This document shows, in pieces, positions 54,247-63,594 of a stretch of 64,000 nt of DNA. This DNA is from Paenibacillus sp. V4I3. GTDB taxonomy: Bacteria > Bacillota > Bacilli > Paenibacillales > NBRC-103111. The translations under genes and the position numbers were made by a program. Where the stretch lies: the NCBI RefSeq assembly GCF_030817215.1, contig NZ_JAUSZA010000001.1, positions 3,322,501-3,386,500 of the forward strand. Direction: 5' to 3'. Position 1 is the stretch's first letter. Each line of letters opens with the position of its first letter. The notes beneath the pieces were generated by a model, which saw nothing but the letters and a program-made list of their open reading frames with translations, was not told the DNA's origin and searched no databases.

Positions 54247-55398
54247 ATGACTAAGAAGCTTCGTGGTATTACTTGGAACCATACAAGAGGTTATGTTTCA
54301 GTTGTAGCTGCTTCGCAACGATATATGGAGCTGCATACAGATGTGGAAATTACGTGGGATAAACGTTCACTACAGCATTTTGCGGATTATCCGATTCAAA
54401 TGTTAGCCGAGCAATACGATTTATTAATTATTGACCATCCATGGGCTGGGTTTGCTGCTGATAAAAACATTTTGGTTCCATTGGATCAGGTGCTTCCACG
54501 CAAGTTTATGGCCGATCAAGCCGTAAATTCAGTAGGTAAATCACACCTAAGCTATAATTTTGACGGTTATCAAAGTGCTTTAGCTGTTGATGCAGCAACG
54601 CCTGTAGCATCATATCGACCGGATTTATTTGCAAATGATGGACTTAATTTGCCAGCAACGTGGGAAGACTTAGTTGGGTTAGCTAAGCGAGGTAAGGTTG
54701 CTTTTGCTGGAATTCCCATTGATACGCTTATGAATTTTTATATGCTTTGTTACACGCAAGGCGAAGAGCCATTTTTCAATATAGAAAGTGTTGTCAGTAC
54801 AGATATGGGGCTTAAGGTGCTGGATCAGCTTCGAGAACTTACGAATTACTGCACAAAGGAAATGTTAGATTGGAATCCAATTAAGGTTATGGAAGCAATG
54901 TCTACGCGTGATGATCTTTATTATTGTCCTTTTGCTTACGGATATTCTAATTATGCCAGACGAGGTTACTCCAAATATGCGGTGCGTTCTACTGACATGG
55001 TGTCTATCGGGGGTCATGGAAAACTAAGATCAACCTTAGGCGGAACGGGGCTCGCTATTTCAGTCAACTGCATGCAAATGGATGATGCATTAAGCTTTGC
55101 AATGTTTACAGCTAGTGCTGATATCCAAAAAACAATTTATTTCGAGAGCGGCGGTCAGCCAGGACACAGAGATGCATGGTTGGATGAAGAGGTTAACCGT
55201 CAAACACAAAATTATTACAAAGACACTTTGCCTGCATTGGACCGCGCTTATATGCGTCCTCGTTACAGCGGATATTTTCATTTTCAAGATCATGCAGGTG
55301 ATTTAGTCCGAGATTATATTCGTCATGGCGGTAATCCAAAAGAAGTATTGGCAAGGATGGATATTTTATATCGTGAATCACTAAAGGAGAATCTTTGA
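54247..55398 (+). CDS. Solute-binding-protein homologue without signal peptide
   Basis: A 383-residue protein with the fold signature of family 1 extracellular solute-binding proteins: [30 protein letters not shown], then [37 protein letters not shown] and GGTGLAIS. It starts MTKKLRG with no hydrophobic stretch and no lipobox, and GGAGAGG precedes the ATG. No earlier start could add a signal. It should therefore stay in the cytoplasm, where a binder could act as ligand sensor, chaperone or catalyst. Its stop overlaps the following CoA-transferase start by one base. A degenerate second copy lies at 60906. Confidence 0.85.
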   Translation: MTKKLRGITWNHTRGYVSVVAASQRYMELHTDVEITWDKRSLQHFADYPIQMLAEQYDLLIIDHPWAGFAADKNILVPLDQVLPRKFMADQAVNSVGKSHLSYNFDGYQSALAVDAATPVASYRPDLFANDGLNLPATWEDLVGLAKRGKVAFAGIPIDTLMNFYMLCYTQGEEPFFNIESVVSTDMGLKVLDQLRELTNYCTKEMLDWNPIKVMEAMSTRDDLYYCPFAYGYSNYARRGYSKYAVRSTDMVSIGGHGKLRSTLGGTGLAISVNCMQMDDALSFAMFTASADIQKTIYFESGGQPGHRDAWLDEEVNRQTQNYYKDTLPALDRAYMRPRYSGYFHFQDHAGDLVRDYIRHGGNPKEVLARMDILYRESLKENL

Positions 55399-56555
55399 TG
55401 AAACCTCTTGAAGGACTTTTAGTACTGGATTTCAGTCAATATCTTTCCGGACCATCTGCTGCACTGCGTCTTGCGGATCTTGGCGCGCGAGTGGTTAAGA
55501 TAGAAAGGCCTGAAACCGGTGACTCTTGCCGCCAATTGTCCTTAAATAACTTATTATCGGATGGTGATAGCGTATTATTCCATACGATCAACCGAAATAA
55601 GGAAAGCTATCAAGCGAATTTAAAAGACCCCGAAGATCTCATTAAAATAAAAAAGTTAATTGAACATGCGGACGTAATGATAGAAAATTTCCGCCCAGGA
55701 ACGATGGAAAAACTAGGTTTAGATTATGAAAGTGTGAAACTAATCAATCCGAAAATAGTCTATGGCAGTGTTAGCGGATATGGGAAAGAAGGACCTTGGA
55801 AAGGAAAGCCAGGTCAAGATTTGTTAATCCAATCGTTATCCGGCTTAGCTTGGCTCAATGGAAATGCGGATCAACCTCCGGTTCCTTTTGCACTTGCTGC
55901 AGTAGATTTATTTACAGGTGCACATTTAGTTCAAGGCATTCTTGCTTGTCTTGTACGTCGTGGGAGCACAGGTATTGGCGGGCTGGTGGAAGTTAGTCTG
56001 CTCGAATCGATTTTGGATTTTCAGTTTGAGGTATTGACCACGCATCTGAATGATGGCGGACAACTTCCTGTGCGTAGCTCCTTAAATAACGCGCATGCCT
56101 ATTTAGGGGCTCCATACGGAATTTATGAAACGGCGGATGGGTATCTTGCGCTTGCCATGGGCTCGATTATCCGGGTTGGGGAACTCCTGGAATGTGATGC
56201 ATTAGTGACATATAGCGATCCGAAAACCTGGTTCACGCACCGAGATGAAATCAAGAGTATCTTAGTAACTCACCTTAAGACGCGAACAACACAAGCATGG
56301 CTTGCGGTACTTGAACCTGCTGATTATTGGTGCGCAGATGTTTATACATGGGATCGATTGCTTGAACATGATGGATTTAAAACGCTGAACATGATTCAGG
56401 AAATCACTAGACCCGGATCCCCTAGCCTACGAATGACACGATGTCCGATTCGGATTAACGAAGCCCTACTTGAATCAGACAAATGGGCCCCGCGTATCGG
56501 TGAAGATAACGAAAGATTGGATAAAGAATTTCTTCTGAGCGAATTGAGCCTATAG
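55398..56555 (+). CDS. CaiB/BaiF-family CoA-transferase, first paralogue
   Basis: A 385-residue class III CoA-transferase. The N-terminal [31 protein letters not shown], residues ~8-38, and NRNKES mark the family. [22 protein letters not shown] and [16 protein letters not shown] follow. The Asp in the last motif (about residue 171) corresponds to the catalytic Asp that forms the acyl anhydride. It moves CoA between an acyl-CoA donor and an organic acid in the cytoplasm. It is translationally coupled to the preceding gene and followed 11 bases later by a close paralogue. Confidence 0.93.
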   Translation: MKPLEGLLVLDFSQYLSGPSAALRLADLGARVVKIERPETGDSCRQLSLNNLLSDGDSVLFHTINRNKESYQANLKDPEDLIKIKKLIEHADVMIENFRPGTMEKLGLDYESVKLINPKIVYGSVSGYGKEGPWKGKPGQDLLIQSLSGLAWLNGNADQPPVPFALAAVDLFTGAHLVQGILACLVRRGSTGIGGLVEVSLLESILDFQFEVLTTHLNDGGQLPVRSSLNNAHAYLGAPYGIYETADGYLALAMGSIIRVGELLECDALVTYSDPKTWFTHRDEIKSILVTHLKTRTTQAWLAVLEPADYWCADVYTWDRLLEHDGFKTLNMIQEITRPGSPSLRMTRCPIRINEALLESDKWAPRIGEDNERLDKEFLLSELSL

Positions 56556-56566
56556 GGAGTGACAGC

Positions 56567-57733
56567 ATGACAATAACTACTACGTACAAACCGCTGGATG
56601 GTATTCTCGTACTGGACTTCAGTCAGTTCCTCTCCGGACCTTCTGCTGCTTTGCGATTAGCCGATCTCGGTGCAAGGGTGATCAAAATCGAGCGTTCCGG
56701 AACAGGTGATATATGTCGAACTTTATATATTTCCAATATGGAGTTGGACGGAGATAGCACGTTATTTCATTCCATTAATCGGAATAAAGAAAGCTTCGCG
56801 GTAGATTTGAAAAATCCGGATGAACTTGAAATCGTTAAAACCTTAATTCGTAAAGCGGATGTACTTATTGAAAACTTTCGACCGGGCGTTATGGAACGGC
56901 TTGGACTGGATTACAAGCGAGTTAATGAAATAAACCCTACACTCATCTATGGTGAAATTACAGGTTATGGCCACGAAGGTCCATGGCGCGACAGACCCGG
57001 GCAGGATTTGCTCGTACAATCGTTAACTGGTCTCGCATGGCTTAACGGTGATGCAGGCCAGCCCCCTATGCCATTTGGTTTAGCTGTTGCAGATATGATG
57101 GCAGGCGCACAACTTGTGCAAGGTATTTTAGCTTGCTTAGTGCGACGTGGAGTTACTAATGAAGGGTCTTTCGTTCAAGCAAGTTTGCTTGAGGCTACAC
57201 TGGATTTTCAATTCGAAGTGCTGACAACGTATTTGAACGATGGCGGAAAGCTTCCCGAAAGAAGCGGCATTCATAATGCGCATGCTTATTTGAGGGCCCC
57301 TTACGGTATCTACAAGACCAAAGATGGCTTTGTCGCACTGGCAATGGGGTCCGTTCTAGAACTTGGTAAGCTGCTTGAATGTAAAGCTTTATTGACCTAT
57401 ACCGATCCAAATGAATGGGCAACTAAGCGAGATGAAATTAAGCGAATCCTTGCGGAGCATCTAGAGAACGAATCAACACAGCAATGGCTATCCGTCCTTG
57501 AACGCGCAGATTATTGGTGTGCTGACGTGATGTCATGGGATAAGTTATTGCTGCACGAAGGATTCCTATTATTAAACATGACACAACAGGTCACTCGTAA
57601 TAATGGCACAAGCCTCTTAACTACAAGGTGCCCGATCCGAATAGACGGGCAAATTTTCACATCATCCATAGGCTCACCGAAGCTCGGTGCGGATAATAAC
57701 TCAATCATGAAGGAGCTGGTAGGAAATGACTGA
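56567..57733 (+). CDS. CaiB/BaiF-family CoA-transferase, second paralogue
   Basis: A 388-residue close relative of the preceding product, nearly collinear throughout, retaining the catalytic Asp in [14 protein letters not shown] (about residue 177). Adjacent pairs of CaiB-family proteins are known to form hetero-oligomers, such as the succinyl-CoA:malate CoA-transferase subunits SmtA/SmtB; a similar pairing is plausible here. Alternatively the two have different acid specificities. AGGGAG precedes the ATG, and the end overlaps the next gene by eight bases. Confidence 0.93.
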   Translation: MTITTTYKPLDGILVLDFSQFLSGPSAALRLADLGARVIKIERSGTGDICRTLYISNMELDGDSTLFHSINRNKESFAVDLKNPDELEIVKTLIRKADVLIENFRPGVMERLGLDYKRVNEINPTLIYGEITGYGHEGPWRDRPGQDLLVQSLTGLAWLNGDAGQPPMPFGLAVADMMAGAQLVQGILACLVRRGVTNEGSFVQASLLEATLDFQFEVLTTYLNDGGKLPERSGIHNAHAYLRAPYGIYKTKDGFVALAMGSVLELGKLLECKALLTYTDPNEWATKRDEIKRILAEHLENESTQQWLSVLERADYWCADVMSWDKLLLHEGFLLLNMTQQVTRNNGTSLLTTRCPIRIDGQIFTSSIGSPKLGADNNSIMKELVGND

Positions 57734-58250
57734 AATTAAAAATGTTAACCGTCCACATCAAGATATCCCTTTGTTTAATACGGAAGATTGGATGTATGAG
57801 GAGTTTGAGGTAGGTAAAAAGATTCGTTCCATGCGCCGTACGCTATCAGAAGGGGAGAGTATGCAATTTAACGCTTTAGTGATGGATATGCACCCGTACG
57901 TAGCTGACGAAATCTTTGCCAAAGAAGAAGGCATTTTTCAGCGTAGATTAGTTGCCGGGGCTTTTGTGTTCAGCGTAGGTCTAGGATTGATGGCACATAA
58001 CAACATTCATACTTTTAGCTATGGTTATGATAAGCTTCGTTTCATTAAACCCGTATTTATCGGAGACACCATCTACACGGTGCGTACGCATTTGGAGAAG
58101 CGTCCTAAGTACAAAGAGTTAGGGTTAGTCAAAGTCAGTTACGAAGTGTATAAAAATGAAGGCGAGCTCGTCCTCTATTGTGAACATTTACAAACGGTAA
58201 AGTACCGAAATCCGGAACAATGGCAAGATCAAATCGAAAAAAAGGGATGA
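57726..58250 (+). CDS. MaoC-like hot-dog protein lacking the catalytic His
   Basis: A 174-residue hot-dog-fold protein of the MaoC/acyl dehydratase type, with [30 protein letters not shown] and the [20 protein letters not shown] segment. The active-site motif is normally D-x-N-P-x-H; here it reads Asp54-Met-His-Pro-Tyr-Val59, so the catalytic His is Val. It is probably a structural partner of the intact MaoC protein encoded at 59113, in a heteromeric enoyl-CoA hydratase. ATG overlaps the CoA-transferase stop. Confidence 0.85.
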   Translation: MTEIKNVNRPHQDIPLFNTEDWMYEEFEVGKKIRSMRRTLSEGESMQFNALVMDMHPYVADEIFAKEEGIFQRRLVAGAFVFSVGLGLMAHNNIHTFSYGYDKLRFIKPVFIGDTIYTVRTHLEKRPKYKELGLVKVSYEVYKNEGELVLYCEHLQTVKYRNPEQWQDQIEKKG

Positions 58251-58256
58251 TGAGAG

Positions 58257-59090
58257 ATGAGAATCGATGCCCATCAGCATTTTTGGAATTTGGATAAAGT
58301 TGCCTACCCGTGGCTAGTACCTGCATATGGACCTTTATATCGCACAATTGAAGCAGCTGAGCTCGAACCGCTAATTAAAGCGGCTGGGATCGATAAAACG
58401 GTCCTCGTACAAGCGATGGATTCATATGAAGATACCGATTATATGCTTGAAACCGCTGCCGTGCATGATTGGGTAGGGGGTGTAGTAGGCTGGGTACCGC
58501 TGAATAAACCGCACGAAGCTGCGAAGAAGCTAGAGCTGTATACAAAAAATCCTTTATTTAAAGGCGTCCGCCATCTGATTCATGAGGAGCAAGATCCAGA
58601 TTGGGTCGTGCAGGATGATGTCATTGAGGGATTGAAGGTGTTGGCATTATTTGGATTGAGTTTTGATGTCGTGGCCGTTTTACCAAGACATCTAGAGCAT
58701 GTATCGACACTTGCTGAAAAAGTACCTAATCTAAAAATCGTCATTGATCATTTGGCAAAACCGCCAATTAAGGATGGGCTGATGGAGCCTTGGGCAAGTC
58801 AGATGAAGAAAGCGGCTTCTTACACGAATGTATATGCCAAATTATCTGGGCTTAATACGGCTGCAGATTGGGAAAACTGGACGGCAACAGATATTAAACC
58901 ATATATAGATTTTGCTTTCCAGATATTCGGAGCGGAACGTCTCATGTTCGGCAGTGATTGGCCTGTAGCGAATTTGGCCGGTGATTACGCTAAAGTATGG
59001 AATGAAACAAACAAAGCGCTAGAAGTTCGCTCGAAAGCCGAAATTGATGCTGTGCTTGGACATACAGCTGCACAATTTTATCGATTATAA
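58257..59090 (+). CDS. Amidohydrolase, fuconolactonase-like
   Basis: A 277-residue TIM-barrel amidohydrolase 2 (COG3618 type). Metal-ligand-type segments are visible: IDAHQHFWN (residues 3-11), VRHLIHEEQD, VIDHLAKPP, and LMFGSDWPV with the catalytic Asp. Relatives include L-fuconolactonase and 2-pyrone-4,6-dicarboxylate lactonase, which open lactone rings. In this operon it would hydrolyse a sugar-acid lactone before or after CoA activation. The start follows GATGAGAG, 6 bases after the MaoC-like gene. Confidence 0.9.
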   Translation: MRIDAHQHFWNLDKVAYPWLVPAYGPLYRTIEAAELEPLIKAAGIDKTVLVQAMDSYEDTDYMLETAAVHDWVGGVVGWVPLNKPHEAAKKLELYTKNPLFKGVRHLIHEEQDPDWVVQDDVIEGLKVLALFGLSFDVVAVLPRHLEHVSTLAEKVPNLKIVIDHLAKPPIKDGLMEPWASQMKKAASYTNVYAKLSGLNTAADWENWTATDIKPYIDFAFQIFGAERLMFGSDWPVANLAGDYAKVWNETNKALEVRSKAEIDAVLGHTAAQFYRL

Positions 59091-59112
59091 AAGATGAATG
59101 GAGAATAATAAA

Positions 59113-59553
59113 ATGATCCAGACTCTATTTTTCGAGGATTATGAAGTAGGCTCTTCACGGATGACCTTAGGTAGAACGATTACCGAAACAGATATTGTTA
59201 TGCACGCGGGTCAAACGGGTGATTTTTTCCCGCATCATATGGATGCCGAATGGTGTAAAACGCAGGATTTTGGAGAGCGCATCGCTCATGGCACTCTCAT
59301 ATTTAGTGTAGGGATCGGAATGTCTGCCGGCGTAATGAATCCAGAGGCATTCTCGTATGGTTACGATCGGCTTCGGTTTGTTAAACCTGTGCATATCGGG
59401 GATACGATTCGTGTTCGCACTACAATTTCTACCAAAGAAGAATATCTGAAGCGTCCAGCTTACGGACTCGTAACCGAACAGGTAGAAGTACTCAATCAAC
59501 AGAATCAAGTAGTCCTGGCTTGCGCTCACTTATTGTTGGTGAAGAAGAAATAG
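59113..59553 (+). CDS. MaoC-family enoyl-CoA hydratase
   Basis: A 146-residue hot-dog hydratase. It carries the active-site motif as Asp37-Phe-Phe-Pro-His-His42, with both catalytic Asp and His present, then [16 protein letters not shown] and [20 protein letters not shown]. It would add water to, or remove it from, an acyl-CoA. The ATG at 59113 is favoured by GGAGAA 7 bases before it over the ATG at 59098. It is a paralogue of the product at 57726, with which it may assemble. Confidence 0.9.
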   Translation: MIQTLFFEDYEVGSSRMTLGRTITETDIVMHAGQTGDFFPHHMDAEWCKTQDFGERIAHGTLIFSVGIGMSAGVMNPEAFSYGYDRLRFVKPVHIGDTIRVRTTISTKEEYLKRPAYGLVTEQVEVLNQQNQVVLACAHLLLVKKK

Positions 59554-59570
59554 GCGAAGGGGTGATCACT

Positions 59571-60698
59571 ATGGAACTGAAGCAAAGTGCTTTGCTAGAT
59601 CTAGATTTAGACTACAAACCCAAGGTACCTCGGAATAAAAGCAAGGGAATCGGTATTGTTGGTGCAGGCGCTATTGTTCAAGCCTGCCATCTGCCCGCCT
59701 ATCGGATGGGTGGTCTGAACGTTGTCGGGATTTATGACACTAATCGCGCTCATGCAGAAAAAGTCGCAGGTGAATTTGGACTCAAAAACATATTCGGAAC
59801 ACTAGACGAGTTATTGGATCATCCCGAAATCGAAATTGTTGATATTGCCATCCCTGCTAAATTTCAACTTGAAGTGGTAGAGCGTGCAGCAGCTAAAGGC
59901 AAACATGTACTTTGTCAAAAGCCGCTTAGCGAATCGTATGCAGATGCCAAACGTATTGTGGAAGCATGCGAGTCAGCGGGTATTAAAGGAGCCGTTAATC
60001 AGCAATTGCGCTGGGCACCGGGTATTCGCGCTAGCCGTACAATCATTCAAAGAGGTTGGTTAGGGCAGGTTACACAAGCCACGATTCAAGTAAATGTGAA
60101 TACAGATTGGTCACTTTGGCCATGGATTACGAAAATTGATCATCCGGAGTTGATGTATCACAGCATCCATTATATTGATGCCATTCGCTCCCTATTGGGA
60201 ACGCCAGAATACGTTTACGCTGACGGAGCCAAATTTCCAGATCAAGTATGTAAAGGTGAAACTCGCACGTTGATCCATATGAAATTTCCTGGGGAAGTGA
60301 CAAGAGGACTCATTCACGACAATCATAACAATATTGCTGGACAAGATGATTGGTATGCTACCTTTCGTTTTGAGGGAACTGAAGGCGTGATCAAAGGTAC
60401 CAATGGGGCTTTGTATAATTACCCAATCGGCCAGAAAGATACATTGAGCTTTACTTCTCGACAGATCGATCCAGCCTACTGGTTTACACCGGAACTTGAA
60501 GGCAGATGGTTTCCGGATGCATTTTTAGGCACGATGGGAGAATTATTGTGTGCCATTGAAGAAGAGCGCGAGCCGGAAAATAGTGTTCAAGATAATTTGC
60601 TGACGCTGCAGACGTTGTTTGCTGCTTATCGGTCGATGGAAGAAAATCGCCCAATTTGGCTCAAGGAAATTGATTTAGAGAAATCGTTTTTTAATTAA
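59571..60698 (+). CDS. Gfo/Idh/MocA-family oxidoreductase
   Basis: A 375-residue NAD(P)-dependent sugar or cyclitol dehydrogenase type protein. It has a Rossmann motif GIVGAGAIVQACHLPAY (residues ~28-44) and the family motif HVLCQKPLS (EKP variant with Gln). A C-terminal alpha/beta domain contains HSIHYIDAIRSLLG with the likely catalytic His. ATG at 59571 with GAAGGGG is chosen over a start inside the MaoC gene. The family oxidises the hydroxyl of sugars, inositols or sugar acids, so it probably makes a keto intermediate for this pathway. A terminator follows. Confidence 0.9.
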   Translation: MELKQSALLDLDLDYKPKVPRNKSKGIGIVGAGAIVQACHLPAYRMGGLNVVGIYDTNRAHAEKVAGEFGLKNIFGTLDELLDHPEIEIVDIAIPAKFQLEVVERAAAKGKHVLCQKPLSESYADAKRIVEACESAGIKGAVNQQLRWAPGIRASRTIIQRGWLGQVTQATIQVNVNTDWSLWPWITKIDHPELMYHSIHYIDAIRSLLGTPEYVYADGAKFPDQVCKGETRTLIHMKFPGEVTRGLIHDNHNNIAGQDDWYATFRFEGTEGVIKGTNGALYNYPIGQKDTLSFTSRQIDPAYWFTPELEGRWFPDAFLGTMGELLCAIEEEREPENSVQDNLLTLQTLFAAYRSMEENRPIWLKEIDLEKSFFN

Positions 60699-60740
60699 TT
60701 CTTACACCACTACCATATTATACGACATGTAATTTGTGCG

Positions 60741-60780
60741 AAAAACCAGTTTAGCAATAACTACTGCTGACTGGTTTTTT
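60741..60780 (+). terminator. Terminator of the CoA-transferase locus
   Basis: AAAAACCAGT pairs with ACTGGTTTTT, with an extended inner TTAGCA/TGCTGA stem. It lies 42 bases after the oxidoreductase stop. Confidence 0.85.
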
Positions 60781-60905
60781 CATATATGACGTCATATGTA
60801 AAGTTTTATTTATGTGTAAAAAATGGTGTCAATTATGTTTCGGTATATAATTGATTGATCGAGTCGATCGAGTCATTCTCCAATTCGCTACTGTGATATT
60901 CAATC

Positions 60906-61199
60906 GGTGAGGGAGGCCCCAGAGGGAGCATGCTCGGAGGAGTCGGGCTTGCCATATCCGCGGGCACCGGGCATGCCGACCTGGCGGCACAATTTCTCGA
61001 GATCGGCCGACAGGCATTTCAACGCACAGCCTTTTTCTTGAATGGGGGGCAGCCAGGGCACCGTAACGTCTGGCTGGATTCAGAGGTCAACCGGATGTCC
61101 AATGGCTTTTTTGCTCAGACACAGCGTACGCTTGACATGGGCTCCATGCGGCCCAGATTCGACGGGTATATCGCATTTCAGGGCAGGCGGGCACTTTAA
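60906..61199 (+). pseudogene. Fragment of a second SBP-like gene
   Basis: The translation matches the C-terminal quarter of the protein at 54247: LGGVGLAISAGTG, LNGGQPGHRNVWLDSEVNR, MRPRFDGYIAFQ correspond to [40 protein letters not shown]. It is clearly diverged at DNA level and more GC-rich. The N-terminal three quarters are gone. It shows that a second paralogous locus once stood here, next to importer B. Confidence 0.8.
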
Positions 61200-61326
61200 C
61201 AGGAGGTATGCAGGATAAAAATGGATATATATATCTTAAATTATTGCTATATCCTTCCGTCCAACTCAATTATAAAATGAAAATTGTAAACAGGATAAAA
61301 AAGAAGCAGACGAAAGGGGTTTACCA

Positions 61327-62637
61327 ATGAACATTCGGAAAACAAGCGAATTGTTGGCCTTGACGCTTGTAGTAGCGTTGACCACCTCAGCATGTAGTCA
61401 GAGTGACAATAAGGCAACCACGTCAACAGCATCAAAACCTTTTGCAGGTCAAAAACTATCTATTTTTGCTCTAAACCATCAATGGACGGATTCGATAAAA
61501 GCTGCGCTACCTCAATTTGAAGAGTCAACGGGGATGAAAGTAGACGTGCAGGCGTTTGCTGAGGACCAATTGCAGCAAAAGCTTGCGGTTCAGTTTACTT
61601 CGAATTCGGAAACACCTGACATATTTATGTCCCGCCCTTATATGGATAAAATATTGTTCTATAAAAACGGCTGGACAACACCGCTGGATAGTTACGTGAA
61701 GAAAAATGCCAGCTACGATTTCAACGATTTTTCCAAGGCGGCAATAGATGCATCCAGCATAGACGGCAAGCTCATGTATATCCCTATATTTACGGATCAG
61801 TTTGTTCTGTATTACCGGAAAGACATCCTGCAGAAAAACAATATACCGATTCCGAAAACATTGACTGAATTGGAAGCGGCGGCCAAGAAGCTGCATGACC
61901 CTGGGAAAGATTTCTACGGTATTGTCGGCCGGGGGCAACGCAACGCCCTGGTTACCGCCGTAGCCTCGTTCGTCTTCTCCGAAGGAGGCGACTTTATGAA
62001 AGGCGATAAGGCAGCTGTCAACACGCCAGAAGCGATACGCGGGTTCCAGATTTACGCGAATCTGCTTAAAAACTATGGTCCCCAAGGAACGCTGAATATG
62101 AGCTGGCCTCAAGCAGCAGGGTTATTTGCACAGGGCAAATCGGCATTTTATGCGGAAACAGCTTCCATTTACAAAAATACAACGGACCCAGAGAAGTCGC
62201 TGGTCAAAGATAATGTCGGTTTCGCTGTATTTCCAGCGGGATCCGCCGGGGCCAAACCTTACAGCATCGCAGCATGGTCGCTGGCGATGAATCCGAAAGC
62301 GAAAAATAAAGATGCGGCTTGGGCATTTATGGAATGGGCCAGCAGTAAAGAGAATGTGCTCAAGATCCAACGCAGCGGTGTGTCGGGAGCCCGGAATTCG
62401 GTATGGGCGATGAAGGAAGGCACCGAGACTTATCCGCCAGATCTGGCTGCAGCCATTCAGGAAACCATGAAGATCGGCGTCGGTTATAACGTACCGCAGG
62501 TCATTAGTGTCGGTGAAGCGCGGGATGCCATCGGAAGCATAGCGGTTAAAGCCATGCTTGGCGAAGATATTAAAGCTGCTGCGGATCAAGCGAATCGCGA
62601 ATTCCAAGCCATTATTGATAAAGATAAAACGAAGTAA
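61327..62637 (+). CDS. MalE-like solute-binding lipoprotein of importer B
   Basis: A 436-residue family 1 solute-binding protein. Signal peptide with lipobox TSAC (Cys ~23); then KLSIFALNHQWTDSIKAALP, the PDIFMSRPYMDKI segment and IFTDQFVLYYRKDIL, typical of sugar binders. A C-terminal region contains SIAAWSLAMNPKAKNKDAAW. GAAAGGGG precedes the ATG. It is followed by two permeases and lies directly after the CoA-transferase locus, so it may import that pathway's substrate. Confidence 0.92.
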   Translation: MNIRKTSELLALTLVVALTTSACSQSDNKATTSTASKPFAGQKLSIFALNHQWTDSIKAALPQFEESTGMKVDVQAFAEDQLQQKLAVQFTSNSETPDIFMSRPYMDKILFYKNGWTTPLDSYVKKNASYDFNDFSKAAIDASSIDGKLMYIPIFTDQFVLYYRKDILQKNNIPIPKTLTELEAAAKKLHDPGKDFYGIVGRGQRNALVTAVASFVFSEGGDFMKGDKAAVNTPEAIRGFQIYANLLKNYGPQGTLNMSWPQAAGLFAQGKSAFYAETASIYKNTTDPEKSLVKDNVGFAVFPAGSAGAKPYSIAAWSLAMNPKAKNKDAAWAFMEWASSKENVLKIQRSGVSGARNSVWAMKEGTETYPPDLAAAIQETMKIGVGYNVPQVISVGEARDAIGSIAVKAMLGEDIKAAADQANREFQAIIDKDKTK

Positions 62638-62658
62638 CCACCAATCAATTGAACGAGG

Positions 62659-62690
62659 GCAAGCCTTAGATCGCTCTTAGGCTTGCTATT
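62659..62690 (+). terminator. Intercistronic hairpin, importer B
   Basis: GCAAGCCT pairs with AGGCTTGC, followed by TATTTTATT. It lies between binding-protein and permease genes, as in importer A. Confidence 0.65.
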
Positions 62691-62709
62691 TTATTAAAAA
62701 GGAGTCGGT

Positions 62710-63594
62710 ATGGTGTTAATGAATTGGTTAGATCGTCATCTTAGATGGGTGTTTACTTTACCGGCTGTTCTTTTTATTGGATTGATGGTTGCTTTTCCGA
62801 TCATTTATACGGTCAAGATCAGTTTGTATGAATGGAGCATGTCAGCCATTTCGCCGCCCAAATGGGTGGCACTCGATAATTATACGTCTCTTTTGGCTAA
62901 TGCTAAATTTTGGAATTCGGTTCGACTTACCTTTTATCACACCTCCGTCAGCATGGTTTTGGAAACGGTGTTAGGAGTAGCCGTCGCTTTGTTATTCTCC
63001 AGATCTTTCGCCGGACAGAAGGTCGTCAAGACGATCATGATGCTTCCCATGGTCGCAACGCCTGTATCCATCGGGTTGGTCTGGCTGCTGATCTATGAGC
63101 CTTCTATCGGTCTGGCAAACCAAATGATGCGAAAAGTCGGCTTGCCGACGAACGAGTGGCTTGCCTCGATCACGCAAGTGATCCCTTCGCTCATCGTCAT
63201 TGACGTTTGGGAGTGGACGCCGTTGATCGCATTGATTGTGATCGCGGGGCTTGCCACGCTTCCTTCGGACCCGTATGAATCGGCCGATGTGGATGGAGCT
63301 TCTTCGCTGCAGAAACTAGTTCATATCACACTGCCGCTGCTCATGCCGACCATATTAACAGCCGTCATTCTGCGAATGATTGACTTGCTTAAAACCTTCG
63401 ATACCATCTACGCGACGACCCAGGGCGGACCTAATTTTGCTTCGCAGACACTTAACTTGATGATCTTCGATTTGGCGTTCGTTAATTTTAAGTTAGGCTC
63501 CGCGTCGGCCCTGCTGATTATGTTCTTTCTCCTCATCATGCTCATGATCCTGTTACTAATGGCGATTCGGAAAAGGCTGGGTGGACTCCAATGA
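62710..63594 (+). CDS. MalF-like permease of importer B
   Basis: A 294-residue six-segment permease with TLPAVLFIGLMVAFPIIYTV near the start and the EAA loop YESADVDGASSLQKLVHITL (about residues 190-209). ATG at 62710 follows GGAGTCGGT. Its stop overlaps the next start (ATGA), so the two permeases are translationally coupled. Confidence 0.92.
   Translation: MVLMNWLDRHLRWVFTLPAVLFIGLMVAFPIIYTVKISLYEWSMSAISPPKWVALDNYTSLLANAKFWNSVRLTFYHTSVSMVLETVLGVAVALLFSRSFAGQKVVKTIMMLPMVATPVSIGLVWLLIYEPSIGLANQMMRKVGLPTNEWLASITQVIPSLIVIDVWEWTPLIALIVIAGLATLPSDPYESADVDGASSLQKLVHITLPLLMPTILTAVILRMIDLLKTFDTIYATTQGGPNFASQTLNLMIFDLAFVNFKLGSASALLIMFFLLIMLMILLLMAIRKRLGGLQ

Noticed and set aside
54247..55398. Binding protein of importer A or B misassigned because of a wrong start
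   Set aside because: There is no upstream in-frame extension that could encode a signal peptide, the ribosome site fits the called ATG, and each importer already has its own lipoprotein binder.
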